Below, piece by piece: positions 11,227 to 22,133 of a stretch of DNA of 64,000 nucleotides (positions are counted from its first letter, which is position 1; the number at the start of each line of letters is the position of its first letter). Below the pieces are notes generated by a model. The model ran no database searches. It was not told the DNA's origin and worked only from the letters and a program-made list of their open reading frames with translations. This stretch comes from Aplectana chamaeleonis. Taxonomy: Eukaryota; Nematoda; Chromadorea; Rhabditida; Cosmocercidae. The position numbers and the translations under genes were made by a program. The DNA lies in assembly GCA_029168955.1 (NCBI GenBank), contig JAPDOI010000065.1, positions 558,001-622,000 of the forward strand, in the 5' to 3' direction.

Positions 11227-12649
11227 GAGCTTCAAAATCGTTTTGTGCATCTATAAGAGAGTGTATACCACCCTTTCTTCACGTCCCTCCCCTTAACCAC
11301 TCATTTCAACTGCTTAGCTGTTTATATGCACCAACCTTTCTAAATCGGGTTTATATACGATGGAAATGTGAGTTAATCAAAATATGCATCCAGAAAACAC
11401 AAACATCATTATACTTCATTTGGCAATAAAGGTAGCAGGGTGTCGGTTGGTCATGGAGGCGTTTACTAAATCTCAAACAGCGGTTGTCTTTATCTTTACA
11501 GAATTGAATATAAATGAACTACCACTTAAGGACCTCTTAAAGCTAGGTAAGGGTCGGTGTGCAACTGCATAAGAAAGGAGGTTAGCAGGGTTTGCATGGT
11601 TTGAAATAGTTTGTAATTTCTGATTCCTCGAGCGTTTTCGTCGAAACCAGCTCACGTGCTGGCGCAACCGTACTCCAGCAACAGAGGCCGGCGATGGCCG
11701 GCAAGCGTGAGAACTTCGAACGCCATCTCACATAGAATTAGCGGAGTTCGATTCATTCGCCTTATACTTAAGATGCCGGCGAAGCCGGCAAATGGGCCGG
11801 CGTAGCCGGACCCCAGCGGCAGAGGCCGGCGTCAGCCGGCGACGCCGCTGGTATTATATATTTGGGGGTCTCCTTAACAGGCAGCAGCGACCGTTTCTCC
11901 ACATCGTTTTTAGCACTGAATACGCACGAAGTTGGCAAGTTGAAACTTGTTAACACTCGTAGAACATTCCCACTGGCAAAACAATGAGATGGAACACGTA
12001 TGGATAAACAATTGCTGCTGCCTGTTTAGGTTTTCTGATATATTTGACTGGTATATCATTAGCTCGGAACAACTAGCAGACCAGACTGTAATCGCATACA
12101 CGTCATTTCTCACTGCAAGTTTTCTTTGGGAGAATTGTGATATGCTGTTGACGGAAAATGAACTTCACCTAACACCTTGGCTCGAAAACTCGCAAAAGAC
12201 TCAATATTCGTGTCCAACGCACTTAATAAAGGCTTTGTACGATATTCGAGCAGAAAACATTTTTTCGACATGTCGAGTCCCATAGAAGGGGTCCTGCGGA
12301 CTTTTGAGGCATAGAAAATCGAAAAAATCCCGAAAAAATGGTCCAGACGGTTTTTTGCGGCTCTGAACACGATTCCAACATCCACTTTTAATTTTCGGAA
12401 GGTTACGGTGCACTGCAGCAGGCATACTAACAAACAGTTATGGGTTTTGCGCTATTCATACTCTCAACGCCAGCGCGGCACGCGCGTAACGCCAAGGCGT
12501 GGCGTTCGAGTATGAAACCACTATTGAGTATGAATCAGTTGCCTCCGCCACGGTGGCGACTGCCGTAACAACTTTTTCATCATTTTCATGAATAATCCAT
12601 CTTCAATTTTATGCCGCTCCAATATAATTCATTCCCGTACTATCTTCTT
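11227..12649. other. Gene-free spacer with a GCCGGC cluster
   Basis: No convincing gene. Between about 11688 and 11848 the palindrome GCCGGC recurs at least six times in units such as GCCGGCGATGGCCGGC and GCCGGCGTCAGCCGGC. A segment at 12460-12640 (AGTATGAAAC, then CGTAACAACTTTT) is repeated in the same orientation at 31670-31835. Confidence 0.5.
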
Positions 12650-13990
12650 CTACCATTATAGTGAACGCGCGGACTGATTTCGCTTCTTCGGCGAGGACAA
12701 GGCCCAATTTGATCCGGTTCGCCATACAGTCGCCACTGGAGTGTTCATAGTCTCCGCAAGAGCTCCACGGGCGTAGAAAGTGTTCCTACTCCAACGTCCT
12801 GCCCGTTGGAGTAGGAACGCTTTCTACGCCCGTCATGGGGAGTAGAAAGTGTTCCTACCCCAACGGGCGGGATTACGAAGAGTGCCGCGCTATCGTTGAG
12901 AAGTTTCAATAACGCCTCAGTTTTCCGGAACGAGTCTGACTGACTATCGTCTACGCGCATGTTGCTGTCGGTATAGATCTCTCCAGGCAGAGCTGGCTGC
13001 CGGACACCTGGTGAAGTGCACTGTATGAAAACGTCATGGAATTAATCGATCTTATCGATTGCATTCTTCGACGGGCTGAGACAGAGGGAGCTACCGACCG
13101 TTTGCTAAGCAAGCAAGACTATTTGAGAAGAGTGTTACCTAACATGGAAGAGCGCAATGGTTGTCAGAACATGTGGTATATTTAGCTGCCCATAACCAAA
13201 AATTTTGCTCTGAAGATTTCGATCCCTAGGCCGCCGAACTTGAACTTCCTCCTCTATAGAGGGCTTCATTGTATTTCGGAAACTCAAAGTGCATAGCAAT
13301 GATGAACGTTCATCGTCAGCTTAGTCTTTTGTATGTCATACGTGCATAGTACATTTCGCTCTGTGCTTTTGTTCCAAAATCGCTATGGCTGATATGTTCT
13401 CTTGTCAGGGAAGGGGAGCTATTTTGTAGTTCCATTCGTGTTGTGTGCACGTATGAGATCTTCGTGAATTGTGATTCGGAGATATTTCGTGACGAATAAA
13501 CATTAAACAGAAAACGGAATCAGAAGCTGCAGTGATCTTGAGACTCCGTGTTGACGCTGCCCAATAATATTAAGAAAGAGGGGGCGAGAAACCGAGTTGA
13601 GTTTAAATTTTGTAGCCAGAAATTTGATGAGGGCCGGCTTCCTGCTGATTATGATCATGAAGTGCTGACTACAGATTGAGCAGGAAAGAGTTTGAAGTTA
13701 GAGGAAGGAATACGCAGCATACGCAACAGGGTCAAGTCCACGATTAAACTGATCCTAGAAGGGGGGGTTGGCGAGCGCGAAGGTAACGGCAAGATTACCT
13801 GAAGATGCTTATGTATCCAGAACACGAAAAACTCGCAACGCAAATAAAAGAAAGGTATTTCAAAGTCTAAGCCAGGAACTCGAAATGTTCAGGGTAGCTG
13901 ATACGTATGCACACATAAAATATTCCAGGCTGGTTAACTAAGTATAACGGTGATGGATATAGATCAACTTCCTCAACTAGCAGATCAACT
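12650..13990 (+). repeat. 1.3-kb dispersed repeat, uninterrupted copy
   Basis: This segment aligns along its whole length with the reverse complement of 25778-31485, after removal of two insertions there. It therefore preserves the empty sites for both: a TA near 13856-13857 (2.9-kb element) and a TA near 13179-13180 (Tc1). No coding capacity is recognised, and I see no clear termini, so the type of element is unknown. Confidence 0.8.
12769..12831. repeat. Near-perfect hairpin
   Basis: GGGCGTAGAAAGTGTTCCTA pairs with the inverse arm ending AACGCTTTCTACGCCC, with a 6-nt loop between CCAACG and CGTTGG. There is one mismatch in about 28 bp. The copy at 31.35 kb has only one arm, so the hairpin arose by a local inverted duplication. 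Confidence 0.85.
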
Positions 13991-14364
13991 AATATTTAGA
14001 AAGCAGGTTTCATAACCAAATTTCGAAGTGACCTCCATCGGCCTCGATGTATGCTCGAGTTATTTGTAGCAGTGAAGCTAGCATGCCACGAAGCCAGCAT
14101 ACTTGTTATACGAAGGTAATTCTTCGGTGAATGAATTGATTCGGATAATGTCCTTTTAGAATCTTTCGGATAATGGATCGATTCAAATAATGTCATTTCT
14201 CAATGATATGGATACGGATATCCGGTCGGACAATTTCGGATAATTTTCGGAGCAAAGCTGAGGCAAAACGATAAAAAAATGAACCAGGCTTTCAAAAGCA
14301 AGCCTTTGAAAGCTTCCATAATTGAACAAACAGCAGTACTTCACTGTATTTGCAACATGTTCAC

Positions 14365-14524
14365 ATAAGCTGTGGTAAATCCCTAGTGACCTGAAGATTT
14401 CAGTTATCACCAGCAGCGGAGCGGTGGGCATCGGCGAAATACATATAAGCTCTGGTACATCCCTAGTGACCTGTTGATTTCGATTATCACCAGCAGCGGA
14501 GCGGTGGGTCTCGTTGAAATATAA
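14365..14524 (+). repeat. Two tandem 80-bp units
   Basis: ATAAGCTGTGGTAAATCCCT at 14365 is repeated as ATAAGCTCTGGTACATCCCT at 14445, each followed by AGTGACCTG, GATTTC and TTATCACCAGCAGCGGAGCG. Confidence 0.85.
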
Positions 14525-14617
14525 CTAGTGATAAGGAGGTTCTGACGAAAAAGTCACCACTCCGCGCTATGATAACAGAAAACATGAGTTCACTTGGAAT
14601 GAAACAGAGTCTAATTA

Positions 14618-15339
14618 CTCAGGCAAACCATCGCTCGGAGCGGGACCGGAGAGCTACTCGAGCGGCGCTGTCTCTCCGCTCCGAGCGAAAATTAGCCATC
14701 TACTCGGGCCACAGCAGCCGCTCTTCGGGCCACAGCAGTATCGCTCGGAGCGATCTTCGGTCCCAACTGGCACTGCGGTTTCTGTTCGGGCGATTTTCAA
14801 AAATTTCCTAATTGCTATTTTTTCTTTATTTCCGCCTCTTCTGGAGAGGATTAAGCCTGCTAAGAGGATAAGGTACCTGTTACAGCCTGTGGGTCAGGAG
14901 GTTAATTCTGCCACAGGCCGCAACAAGGATACCATCCCAGCATGGTCCGCAATGAGGAAGCCTTCCCCACCGCGGGCCATGGGGGATCCCCTCGGCCGCC
15001 AAAAATTGTCATCCTGAGAGTGATCCGAGGTCACCTCTCAAGAGTGGCCTCGAAAGGCCAACATCTACACGAGGCGAGCCGCCTTTTATACCCGCAGGAT
15101 TGGTTGTTCTTTGAGTGATAACGTGGCTCGCACGTTATCACTCAAAGAACAACCAATCCCGCGTCTCTCTATCTCTGCCGATGGCACCGCTGTGGCCCTG
15201 AGAGCGGCCGGAGAGCGACCGAGGGGCGAACTGGCACCGGACAGGGACCGCGGTGCCAGTTGGCCCCTCGGCCGCTGTCCGGGCGATGACGTCATATTTG
15301 GGAGGAGCCGGTCCCGCTCGGAGCGATGATTTGCCTGAG
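14618..15339. mobile_element. MITE with CTCAGGCAAA ends
   Basis: The left end reads CTCAGGCAAACCATCGCTCG and the right end is its inverse (GAGCGATGATTTGCCTGAG), continuing into GGGACCGG/CCGGTCCC. A TA lies on each side. About 80 bp of host sequence flanks both sides in the same orientation (AGTGATAAGG, then ATGAAACAGAGTCTA), so the target was itself a tandem duplication or was duplicated. The interior 14860-15060 is GC-rich and unidentified. Confidence 0.65.
15097..15159. repeat. 63-bp near-perfect hairpin
   Basis: GGATTGGTTGTTCTTTGAGT extends to TAACGT, pairs with ACGTTATCACTCAAAGAACA and continues CCAATCC. The loop is only about 7 nt (GGCTCGC). It lies inside the CTCAGGCAAA MITE. Confidence 0.9.
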
Positions 15340-15638
15340 TAGTGATAAGGAGTTATCGACGAAAAAGCCACCTCTACGCGCTGTGATAATCGAAAACAGG
15401 AGTTCACTTGCAATGAAACAGAGTCTAGAAACCTCAATCTTCATATATGCATATTAATAAAAATATGTTAACAAATATTTATTGCAACTATATTTTCGTA
15501 GGAAGGCTTGATGTTGCCCATACACAGGTTTGGTTCAGGACAACTAGCTAGGAATAAGTATGCAAAGTCACGCCTTCTTCACGCCCCTTTTGTGATCTTT
15601 CGAGCTCAACAGTATGGAGATGAGCGATGGCTTCCCAT

Positions 15639-16760
15639 CAGTGGTGTACGGAATTCTGTTTTCTGTTTTTTGACCGTTTTGACCATTCCTTTTCTGTTTT
15701 CTGTTAAATTAGCGAAAATCAGAAAAAAATTTTAAAAAAAACCAGCTATGTGTAACAGTGCGGCCTATTTAGTAGTTTACGAGGCTTTGCTCTTACTTGT
15801 ATTCATTTTTGTGATTTGCTGTTCAAGGCAGGGTTCGCCATGAAAACGGTTGTTGTGGTATCCACATGAGAAGATAGATCTGGTTATCACAAAACTGAAT
15901 ATACTTGAGAAGTCGGAGGAAAAACGCTCAGGAACAAGATATTGCTAGTTGTCAGCCTACCTACAATTAACTGTATTTCTTGAAATGCTTGCTTTGCCGT
16001 CTCTCGCCCTGCTCTTGCACCCTATTCATACATTCGCGGGCCGGCAAATATCGCGGATTTTTAGTAGAAAATGACAGATCAGATGTCTTATAAGGTACCA
16101 GACATCTGATTTCTCATTTTTCTACCGATTTTCCGCGGCATTTACCGCTTCCGCAAAAGCATGAATAGGGTTTAAAACAAAAAAACCAGCATTAGTTCCT
16201 TGCTAGTTGGGGACGGGCGAATCACCACCAATTGATAGTTTAGACTTGCTTTTGTGCGTTTTTCCTTCCACTTTTCTCTGTTCTTATTTTTGTGATGGCC
16301 AGATTGGCATTCCTATAAAGAGAACTCAGCAATCGGCTTCATCGCAAAGCCTGCTGAGGTACTCCTGCAGTATTACTTCGGCACAATAGGGTTCGATACA
16401 TCACAGGGCAGGCGTCGAATTCAACCATTCGCCCTCAGCAGCAGCTGCTCCTAACAGCGGTATATGATTCCAACGCATGCTGGGAATCAGCCTCTATATT
16501 GGCAGCAGTTGCTGCTGTTAGCTATCAGCAGCAGCTGGTGCTGACAACGAGGGGTTGAATCCGGTTTCGGACCTGGGATGCAACCCCCTATTGTGCTGAC
16601 GTACTGGCGTGCTGTGAAAGTTCCACCCCATCAATAGTCAATAAATAGCCAGGAAGCGCCTGCTTTCTGCTCGGTAGCCGAGAAATAGTCGGGAGTCAGC
16701 TGGTAGCTGCGAAATGGCCGAGAAATGGCCGCCAAATAATGCTCTCCAAGGTTGTATGTA
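15639..16760. mobile_element. Partial hAT copy, GTGTGCGAAAATTT family
   Basis: It starts CAGTGGTGTACGGAATTCTG, a variant of the terminus at 43190. It then carries, in reverse order and orientation, the same modules as 32983-34390: a TTAA MITE (15825-16359), a GCAGCAGCTGCTG-rich block near 16435-16540, and a TAGCCGAGAAATAG-type block. I found no matching right terminus or 8-bp duplication, so its end is approximate. Confidence 0.5.
15825..16359. mobile_element. TTAA-type MITE, AGGCAGGGTTC family
   Basis: The left end AAGGCAGGGTTCGCCATGAA and the right end CATCGCAAAGCCTGC are inverse. The internal TTTTTGTGATGGCCAGA block is shared with the copies at 23060-25658 and 33789-34216. Confidence 0.6.
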
Positions 16761-17304
16761 TATGTACGAAACGCATTCTTGAGGCATGCTTTAGGTGTCA
16801 ACACCGCACTCGGGGTCTTTATTCAGGTCCGCTGCCAGATATCGGTTGCGAATAACGGAAGTTTCAAGGCTCAAATCCACATTGTCTACGCCGCTAAATA
16901 TTAATGCAATAGTGATAACTCCGTTCCCAGAGGGTTTTGTACGATTTCAGTGGTACTACTGGAATTATGGTGGGTGTAGCCACGAAAGTGATAGCTGCGG
17001 ACCACACAACAGCCCGCGCGCTTGTCGCGTGCGCCGATCGTTCACCACGTTTCTTGTGGGCGCACACGACGCAGCGCAGTCTGCTGAGGGACAGGGGCCC
17101 TCCACACACCAATAGAGGAGTTGTGTCGCCTTTTGTGGCTCTAATTCCACTTGGAACCACTTTGATTGCATTGAGTAAGTGACGTTTCAAACTGCGAAAA
17201 CGGACAACTCCTCCCTCTGTGTGTAGAGAGCTCCCGACCCTGCTACTGAGGTGTCCGCCGCCATCTGTTTCGTGGTTACCTAACTATACCGTGAGACAGT
17301 CTAT
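16761..17304. other. RTE 3' flank, no gene
   Basis: No recognised gene. The segment near 16925-16975 (GTTTTGTACGATTTCAGTGG) resembles 41735-41780, inside another MITE, so it is probably repeat-derived. Confidence 0.35.
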
Positions 17305-20300
17305 ATTGACTTACTTGACTTAATCGGTTGGCTTTCGCCTGACGCGGTCATTCCGCATCTTCACCGAGGTGTGCCGTCCTAGTAGTCAGCCGTGTCCATT
17401 TTTCACGATCTTCAGCCACAATTTGAACACATTCCATCCAGCTGTCACTATTCCATTTCCTGCGAAACGAAACATCGCGCCTGAACTGTCTTTCGATGCC
17501 GAGTGACTTTAAATCCTCTTTAACCACATCCGTCCAGAACTTTCGCCTACGATCAGGTGGCCGTTTCCAGACAGGATTTGGAGGCATTTTTAAAGCGTGT
17601 TGTACGAGACGATCCGGCGTTCTTCTTAGTATATGCCCGAGCAGTCGAAGTCGACTTTCCATTGCTGCTTGAGATGGCGTTAGGAGATGCTGGCACCTCC
17701 CTCGTGTCAAGCGTTGATGTACTGCGTCGATTTCCTTGTAAAGGTCTTCGTTATGGCATACACGCGGCCAGAAATATCCAAGCAAACGCCTAAAAAGCTT
17801 CCTCTCCGTGCAATCCAACATTTCCATCTGCGTTTTCGGTGCTGCCCACGTCCCCGTTCCGTACGTCATGATAGGGCGAATAGCGGATAGGTAGACGCGC
17901 AACTTGACTTCCTTCGCGATGGTGGTAGACCACAAACACTTGGTTAGAGAATTGAATGCAGACGTAGCTTTCGCACATCGTTGTCGAATATCCGCTGCAT
18001 AACTACCATCGTTCTTCAGCAAACAGCCCAAATAACAGAAATCGTCCACCAGTTCGATACGTTGTCCGTCCACACAAACTCCAGTTGAAGGCCTCTGAGA
18101 GACCCACATCTGCTTGCATTTGTCGGGACGAAGACGAAGTCCATAGGCTGCGGCATACTTCGAAACGAGGTTCACAATCCTTTGCAGTTTTGCGTTGTTT
18201 TCAGCGAATAACACAATGTCGTCGGCGTACTCCAGGTCGACAAGGGAGCGTCCTGATGGTGTTAGGATCACATCCGCAGGAAACTGTTCTGCAACTCTAC
18301 GCATGATGTCATCAACGGCGAAGTTGAAAAGAAAAGGTCCTGCAACGGCTCCTTGCCTTACTCCTGTTTTCACCTCGAAAGCTGACGTAAATCCGACAGG
18401 TGTACGAACTGCTGCTGTTGTTCCTTTGTTCATGTCCTCGATTAACCGAACATACTTTTCCGGGACTCCATCTGCTCGCAGAGCATTGAGCAATCGATCA
18501 CGATGAGGAGAGTCGAACGCGGCTTCAAAGTCCAAAAAAGCAAGCTGTAATGGCTTCGAAAACCGCTGCCACGATTCAATTACTCTTCTCACGACGAACA
18601 CTTGGTCGATGGTCGATCTTCCAGGTCGAAAACCGGCTTGCTCATCTCTGGTCGTTCCTTCACGATGTTTGATAAGTCGCTTGAGAATGATACGTTCTAA
18701 AACCTTGTACATGACACGAAGTAGAGAGATTCCTCTGTAGTTCTTAGGATCCGTGACGGATAGCTTCTTGTGAAGAGGTACGATGATCGCATGTCTCCAC
18801 GAATCGGGTATCCTTTCGCTCATCCATATGGCACGGATGGTGTTGGTCATTTCACGAATCCCAGACGGAGGAAGAGCTTTCAGCATTTCAGCAGTGATGT
18901 TGTCATCTCCACCTGCCTTTCCATTCTTCATTTTCCGGACACAATCCAAAACTTCAGGCTCAGTCGGCGGTTCCTCACTGACATCGTAATGTGCTCTCTG
19001 AACATGCGGGAGCTCAGGTACTGATGGCGCTGGACGATTCAGTAGTGAACTGAAGTAATCCTTCCATATTGGCAGCGTCGCATCACCAACTGCAACTCCA
19101 TTGGTAGTGTTCAAGACAGGAGAACATCTCTTCATCTTCCCGCTATACTGTCGCAGCAACGTGTAGGCTTTCCTCGAATTCTTCTCCTCCCAAGCCTTCT
19201 CGAACTCCTTAGCTCTACACGTCCACTCTCGTTCGCGGTCACTTTGAAGCTGCCGACGCAACTTCCTCCTCAGACGCTTCTCCTCCACGAAGTTTCCTGC
19301 AGTTCGGAGAGCACATACTCTGTTGTAGGTAGATGTTGTTTCTTCTGAGACGTAGGCGAACTTCTTCTTAGGCTGTACAACCGGGAGTGCCTCTTTCGAA
19401 GCGTCCTGGATGCATTTGACAAAAGAATCCGCGTCGCAAAGTTTCTTCTTAGTCCGTACTCCGATGTGAATAGAAACGCGTTGTCGGAAATTCCTTCTGC
19501 ACTCTTCATCTCTGAGACTTGTCATGTCAATCCTCTGGAGAGGCTGAGCCCCTCGCTTCCTCTTATGAATCCTCGCGATGAAGTTCAACAGAACAGGACG
19601 GTGATCCGAATCGAATGCGACATCCCACACAGCTCTAGATCTTCGAATGTCCGATACTGGAATATTCCTCGTCAGGACATAGTCAAGCTGTAGTTTCAAA
19701 GTTGTCATCTTCCGCTTCCGCTGCTCTTCTGGAGATAGCCGGGTTGGTCCCTGCCACGTAAGCTGATGGCGGCGATGATTCCTCTTGAATGTCGATGCAA
19801 TAATCAGACCACTGCGTTCACAAAAGTCGACAAGGCGGTAGCCATTGTCCGATGTTTGCTCCACTGGGTAGAACCATTTACCGAGTACTTCGGATTCCTG
19901 ATCAAGTCCCATCTTCGCATTTGCGTCAATCCCCACGACAACAGCATGTTGACAAGGTATCCTGGCCAGCAACGTATTGAGTTCCTCATAAAACGCATCC
20001 TTCGAATTGTCTTCGGCGGTTTCAGTGGGCGCATGAGCACTCACTATCCACAGATTGAATCCTCTGTGATCCCGCAGTCGTACGAATGCATTCCGGTACG
20101 ACGTTGAGCCAAACTCCTTGACCATACCATTGAAATCCTTCCTTACAGCTATTGCACAGCCTCCCACTCTCCTATCGTCAGCGTCACCGCAGTAGATGGT
20201 GTACTCTCCAACGCTGATGACAGGTCTATCCTTGAGGCGGGTTTCCTGCAAAGCAGCAAACGGTGCATGGAAATAGCTCAGAAGTCTGGATAGCGCAGTT

Positions 20301-20590
20301 TTTTGGATATCACTCGACAGCGATCGACAGTTCAGGGTGGCGAAATTGTGGCTTGTGGCCAAAGACTCCATGACTCCCTAGGTACGGATCCTAAGGTGTT
20401 ATGGACCAGAGGCCTTAGTGTGCCGGACGGCGACACCTTTATGCAATGTGCGGGATACTTTCGCGATATAGTTGTGCACGCTATATCGCTCGAACGTTCC
20501 CTGTGTACACTCAAACGTCTGCTGGGTTCAGTAGAAGCAGGGGCACCAACGAGCAGGTACCAACAGACTTGTATACACACCCCCAGTCTA
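17305..20590 (-). mobile_element. RTE-clade non-LTR retrotransposon
   Basis: A single long frame with an apurinic endonuclease and reverse transcriptase, a very short 3'UTR, and a 3' end made of TAAGTCAAGTAAGTCAA-type short repeats rather than poly(A). This is the classic layout of the RTE clade (C. elegans RTE-1 is about 3.3 kb; BovB is related). The 5' boundary is approximate. The minus-strand leader near 20460-20490 contains a hairpin around GTGCAC. Target duplications were not identified. Confidence 0.85.
17348..20371 (-). CDS. RTE ORF2: AP endonuclease-reverse transcriptase
   Basis: An uninterrupted 1007-residue frame. The N-terminal apurinic/apyrimidinic endonuclease shows FATLNCRSL at about residue 9, the catalytic Glu in LQETRL near residue 40, SAHAPTE near 112, VVVGIDANAKMG near 145, and the histidine motif DSDHRPV near 254. 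The reverse transcriptase follows, with YRGISLL, GFRPGRSTIDQV, motif A (AFLDFEAAFDS, about 611-621), GVRQGAVAGPFLFN and the active site YADD (about 714-717). The C-terminal region ends in a Trp/Arg-rich segment. All catalytic motifs are present and there is no stop or frameshift, so the protein could be functional. It nicks target DNA and primes reverse transcription there. The first ATG (MESLATSHNF) lies just ahead of the endonuclease fold. A small overlapping frame (20332-20580) might be the short ORF1 seen in some RTEs. Confidence 0.93.
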   Translation of the reverse strand: MESLATSHNFATLNCRSLSSDIQKTALSRLLSYFHAPFAALQETRLKDRPVISVGEYTIYCGDADDRRVGGCAIAVRKDFNGMVKEFGSTSYRNAFVRLRDHRGFNLWIVSAHAPTETAEDNSKDAFYEELNTLLARIPCQHAVVVGIDANAKMGLDQESEVLGKWFYPVEQTSDNGYRLVDFCERSGLIIASTFKRNHRRHQLTWQGPTRLSPEEQRKRKMTTLKLQLDYVLTRNIPVSDIRRSRAVWDVAFDSDHRPVLLNFIARIHKRKRGAQPLQRIDMTSLRDEECRRNFRQRVSIHIGVRTKKKLCDADSFVKCIQDASKEALPVVQPKKKFAYVSEETTSTYNRVCALRTAGNFVEEKRLRRKLRRQLQSDREREWTCRAKEFEKAWEEKNSRKAYTLLRQYSGKMKRCSPVLNTTNGVAVGDATLPIWKDYFSSLLNRPAPSVPELPHVQRAHYDVSEEPPTEPEVLDCVRKMKNGKAGGDDNITAEMLKALPPSGIREMTNTIRAIWMSERIPDSWRHAIIVPLHKKLSVTDPKNYRGISLLRVMYKVLERIILKRLIKHREGTTRDEQAGFRPGRSTIDQVFVVRRVIESWQRFSKPLQLAFLDFEAAFDSPHRDRLLNALRADGVPEKYVRLIEDMNKGTTAAVRTPVGFTSAFEVKTGVRQGAVAGPFLFNFAVDDIMRRVAEQFPADVILTPSGRSLVDLEYADDIVLFAENNAKLQRIVNLVSKYAAAYGLRLRPDKCKQMWVSQRPSTGVCVDGQRIELVDDFCYLGCLLKNDGSYAADIRQRCAKATSAFNSLTKCLWSTTIAKEVKLRVYLSAIRPIMTYGTGTWAAPKTQMEMLDCTERKLFRRLLGYFWPRVCHNEDLYKEIDAVHQRLTRGRCQHLLTPSQAAMESRLRLLGHILRRTPDRLVQHALKMPPNPVWKRPPDRRRKFWTDVVKEDLKSLGIERQFRRDVSFRRKWNSDSWMECVQIVAEDREKWTRLTTRTAHLGEDAE

Positions 20591-20969
20591 TATTATGAGC
20601 AGGAAAGCAGGAAAACTGTTTCGACGTCTGACTGTGACTTTAAGGCTCATCTCAAAAGCGAAAACCAGCCACAAAGACCCTGCCTCCGACGAACATGATG
20701 GCTTGGGGTGGCAGCGGTGGAGAAGGCAAGACCGCACTTGTTGTCATTCCGGAAAACGTCAAATTTGATGTTTCCAGTTATCACAATGTCTTATCGGACA
20801 AAGATGAGCAGCCTTATAAGCGAAATCAGGGGTGGTAGTAAACTGACCAAAACTCGCAGTTAAAAACCGTGATCAGCTAGCGGTTATCAGGTTGGAATCA
20901 TGTGCTAAGCCGACATACAATCCTCCATTTAACTCGGGGATGATACACCCCACCCCTTCCCTGCTCTCA
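20591..20969. other. RTE 5' flank
   Basis: No recognised gene. It may include further RTE leader sequence. It ends at the first GC-rich MITE. Confidence 0.35.
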
Positions 20970-21596
20970 GGCCCCGGTCATAGTTGGATGAGCCGACGCC
21001 TCCAGCCCGGTCGATACACACAGAATGCATTGGAAATGGGATGCAAAAATCACTCGGTGTATCCCCCGCACCCCCGCACCCCAACACTTCAACACCCACC
21101 CGGTCGATACGTATGAACAACATGGTGAGGTGAAGCTGAGAAAATCACTCGGTGTATCCCCGCTCCCCCGCACCCCCGCACCCCCAACACCCCCTCGCAC
21201 CCCCGGTCGATACGTATGTTTAAAATGATGGAGTGAAGTTGAGAAAATCACTTGGTGTATCCGACGCGGTCGATATCCATGCAATACGTGGATGAGAAAA
21301 TCACCGGGCGGGCGGGTCGAAGATAAAACATTGCGTATCACTAGAAAGCTAACCTTACTGCTACCTCCGTGACTTCACCATACTCGCCTTCACTATTTCT
21401 CTGAACAGGTGCAATCCTGTTGGCCACGTAATCATCGTCATATCTAGTTGGATGCATCGAGTGATTTTCTCAACCTCACTCCATCATTTTAAACATACGT
21501 ATCGACCGTGCGGGGGTGTTGGGGGTGCGGGGGTGCGGGGGAGCGGGCGGGGTGCGGGGGATGCAGATGCAAATAGCACCAACTATGACCGGGGCC
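20970..21596. mobile_element. GC-rich MITE, GGCCCCGGTCATAGTTGG ends, copy 1
   Basis: The left end GGCCCCGGTCATAGTTGG and the right end CCAACTATGACCGGGGCC are a perfect inverted repeat. TCA flanks both sides (20967-20969 and 21597-21599). A 3-bp duplication fits the PIF/Harbinger superfamily, though the usual target is TWA. Internally it repeats ACCCGGTCGATACG and GAGAAAATCACTCGGTGTAT, with C-rich and G-rich blocks. Confidence 0.85.
21512..21560 (+). other. G-quadruplex-prone tract
   Basis: Six or more runs of four or five G separated by 2-5 nt, for example GGGGGTGTTGGGGGTGCGGG, inside the GC-rich MITE. The C-rich counterpart is at 21060-21210. Confidence 0.7.
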
Positions 21597-21606
21597 TCAT
21601 CCCTTA

Positions 21607-22130
21607 GGCCCCAGTCATAGTTGGATGAGCCGACGTCTCCAGCCCGGCCGATACACACAGAATGCATTGGAAATGGGATGCAAAATCACTCCATGTATCC
21701 CCCCGCAGCCCCCAACACCCCCCATCACCCACCCGGTCGATACGCATGTTTAAAAAGATGGAGTGAGGTTGAGAAAATCATTCGGTGTATCCGACGCGGT
21801 CGATATCCATGCTATACGTGGATGACGGCGGATGAGAAAACCACCGGGTGGGCGGACCGATGATAAAACATTGCTTATCACTAGAAAGCTATCCACACTG
21901 CTACCTCTGTTTCTTCACTATGCTCTCCATCACTATTTCTCTGAACAGGTGCAATCCTGTTGGTCACGTAATCATCGTCATATCTAGTTGGATACAACGA
22001 GTGATTTTCTCAACCTCACTCCATGATTTTAAACATACGTATCGACCGGGTGGGTGTTGGGGGGTGCGGGGGTGGTGTGTTGGGAGTCGGTGGGTTACAG
22101 ATGCAAATAGCACCAACTCTGACCGGGGCC
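21607..22130. mobile_element. GC-rich MITE, copy 2 (tandem)
   Basis: It begins GGCCCCAGTCATAGTTGG and ends CCAACTCTGACCGGGGCC, with TTA on both sides (21604-21606 and 22131-22133). It lies 10 bp from copy 1 in the same orientation and shares nearly all its modules, but carries its own target duplication, so it is a separate insertion. Confidence 0.85.
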
Positions 22131-22133
22131 TTA

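Noticed and set aside
10608..11250. Minus-strand ORFs of 166-187 codons
   Set aside because: They are produced by a 42-bp repeat with no stop in several frames. Overlapping frames are equally open and there is no domain.
17557..20107. Plus-strand ORFs across the RTE
   Set aside because: Shadows of the long minus-strand endonuclease-RT frame.
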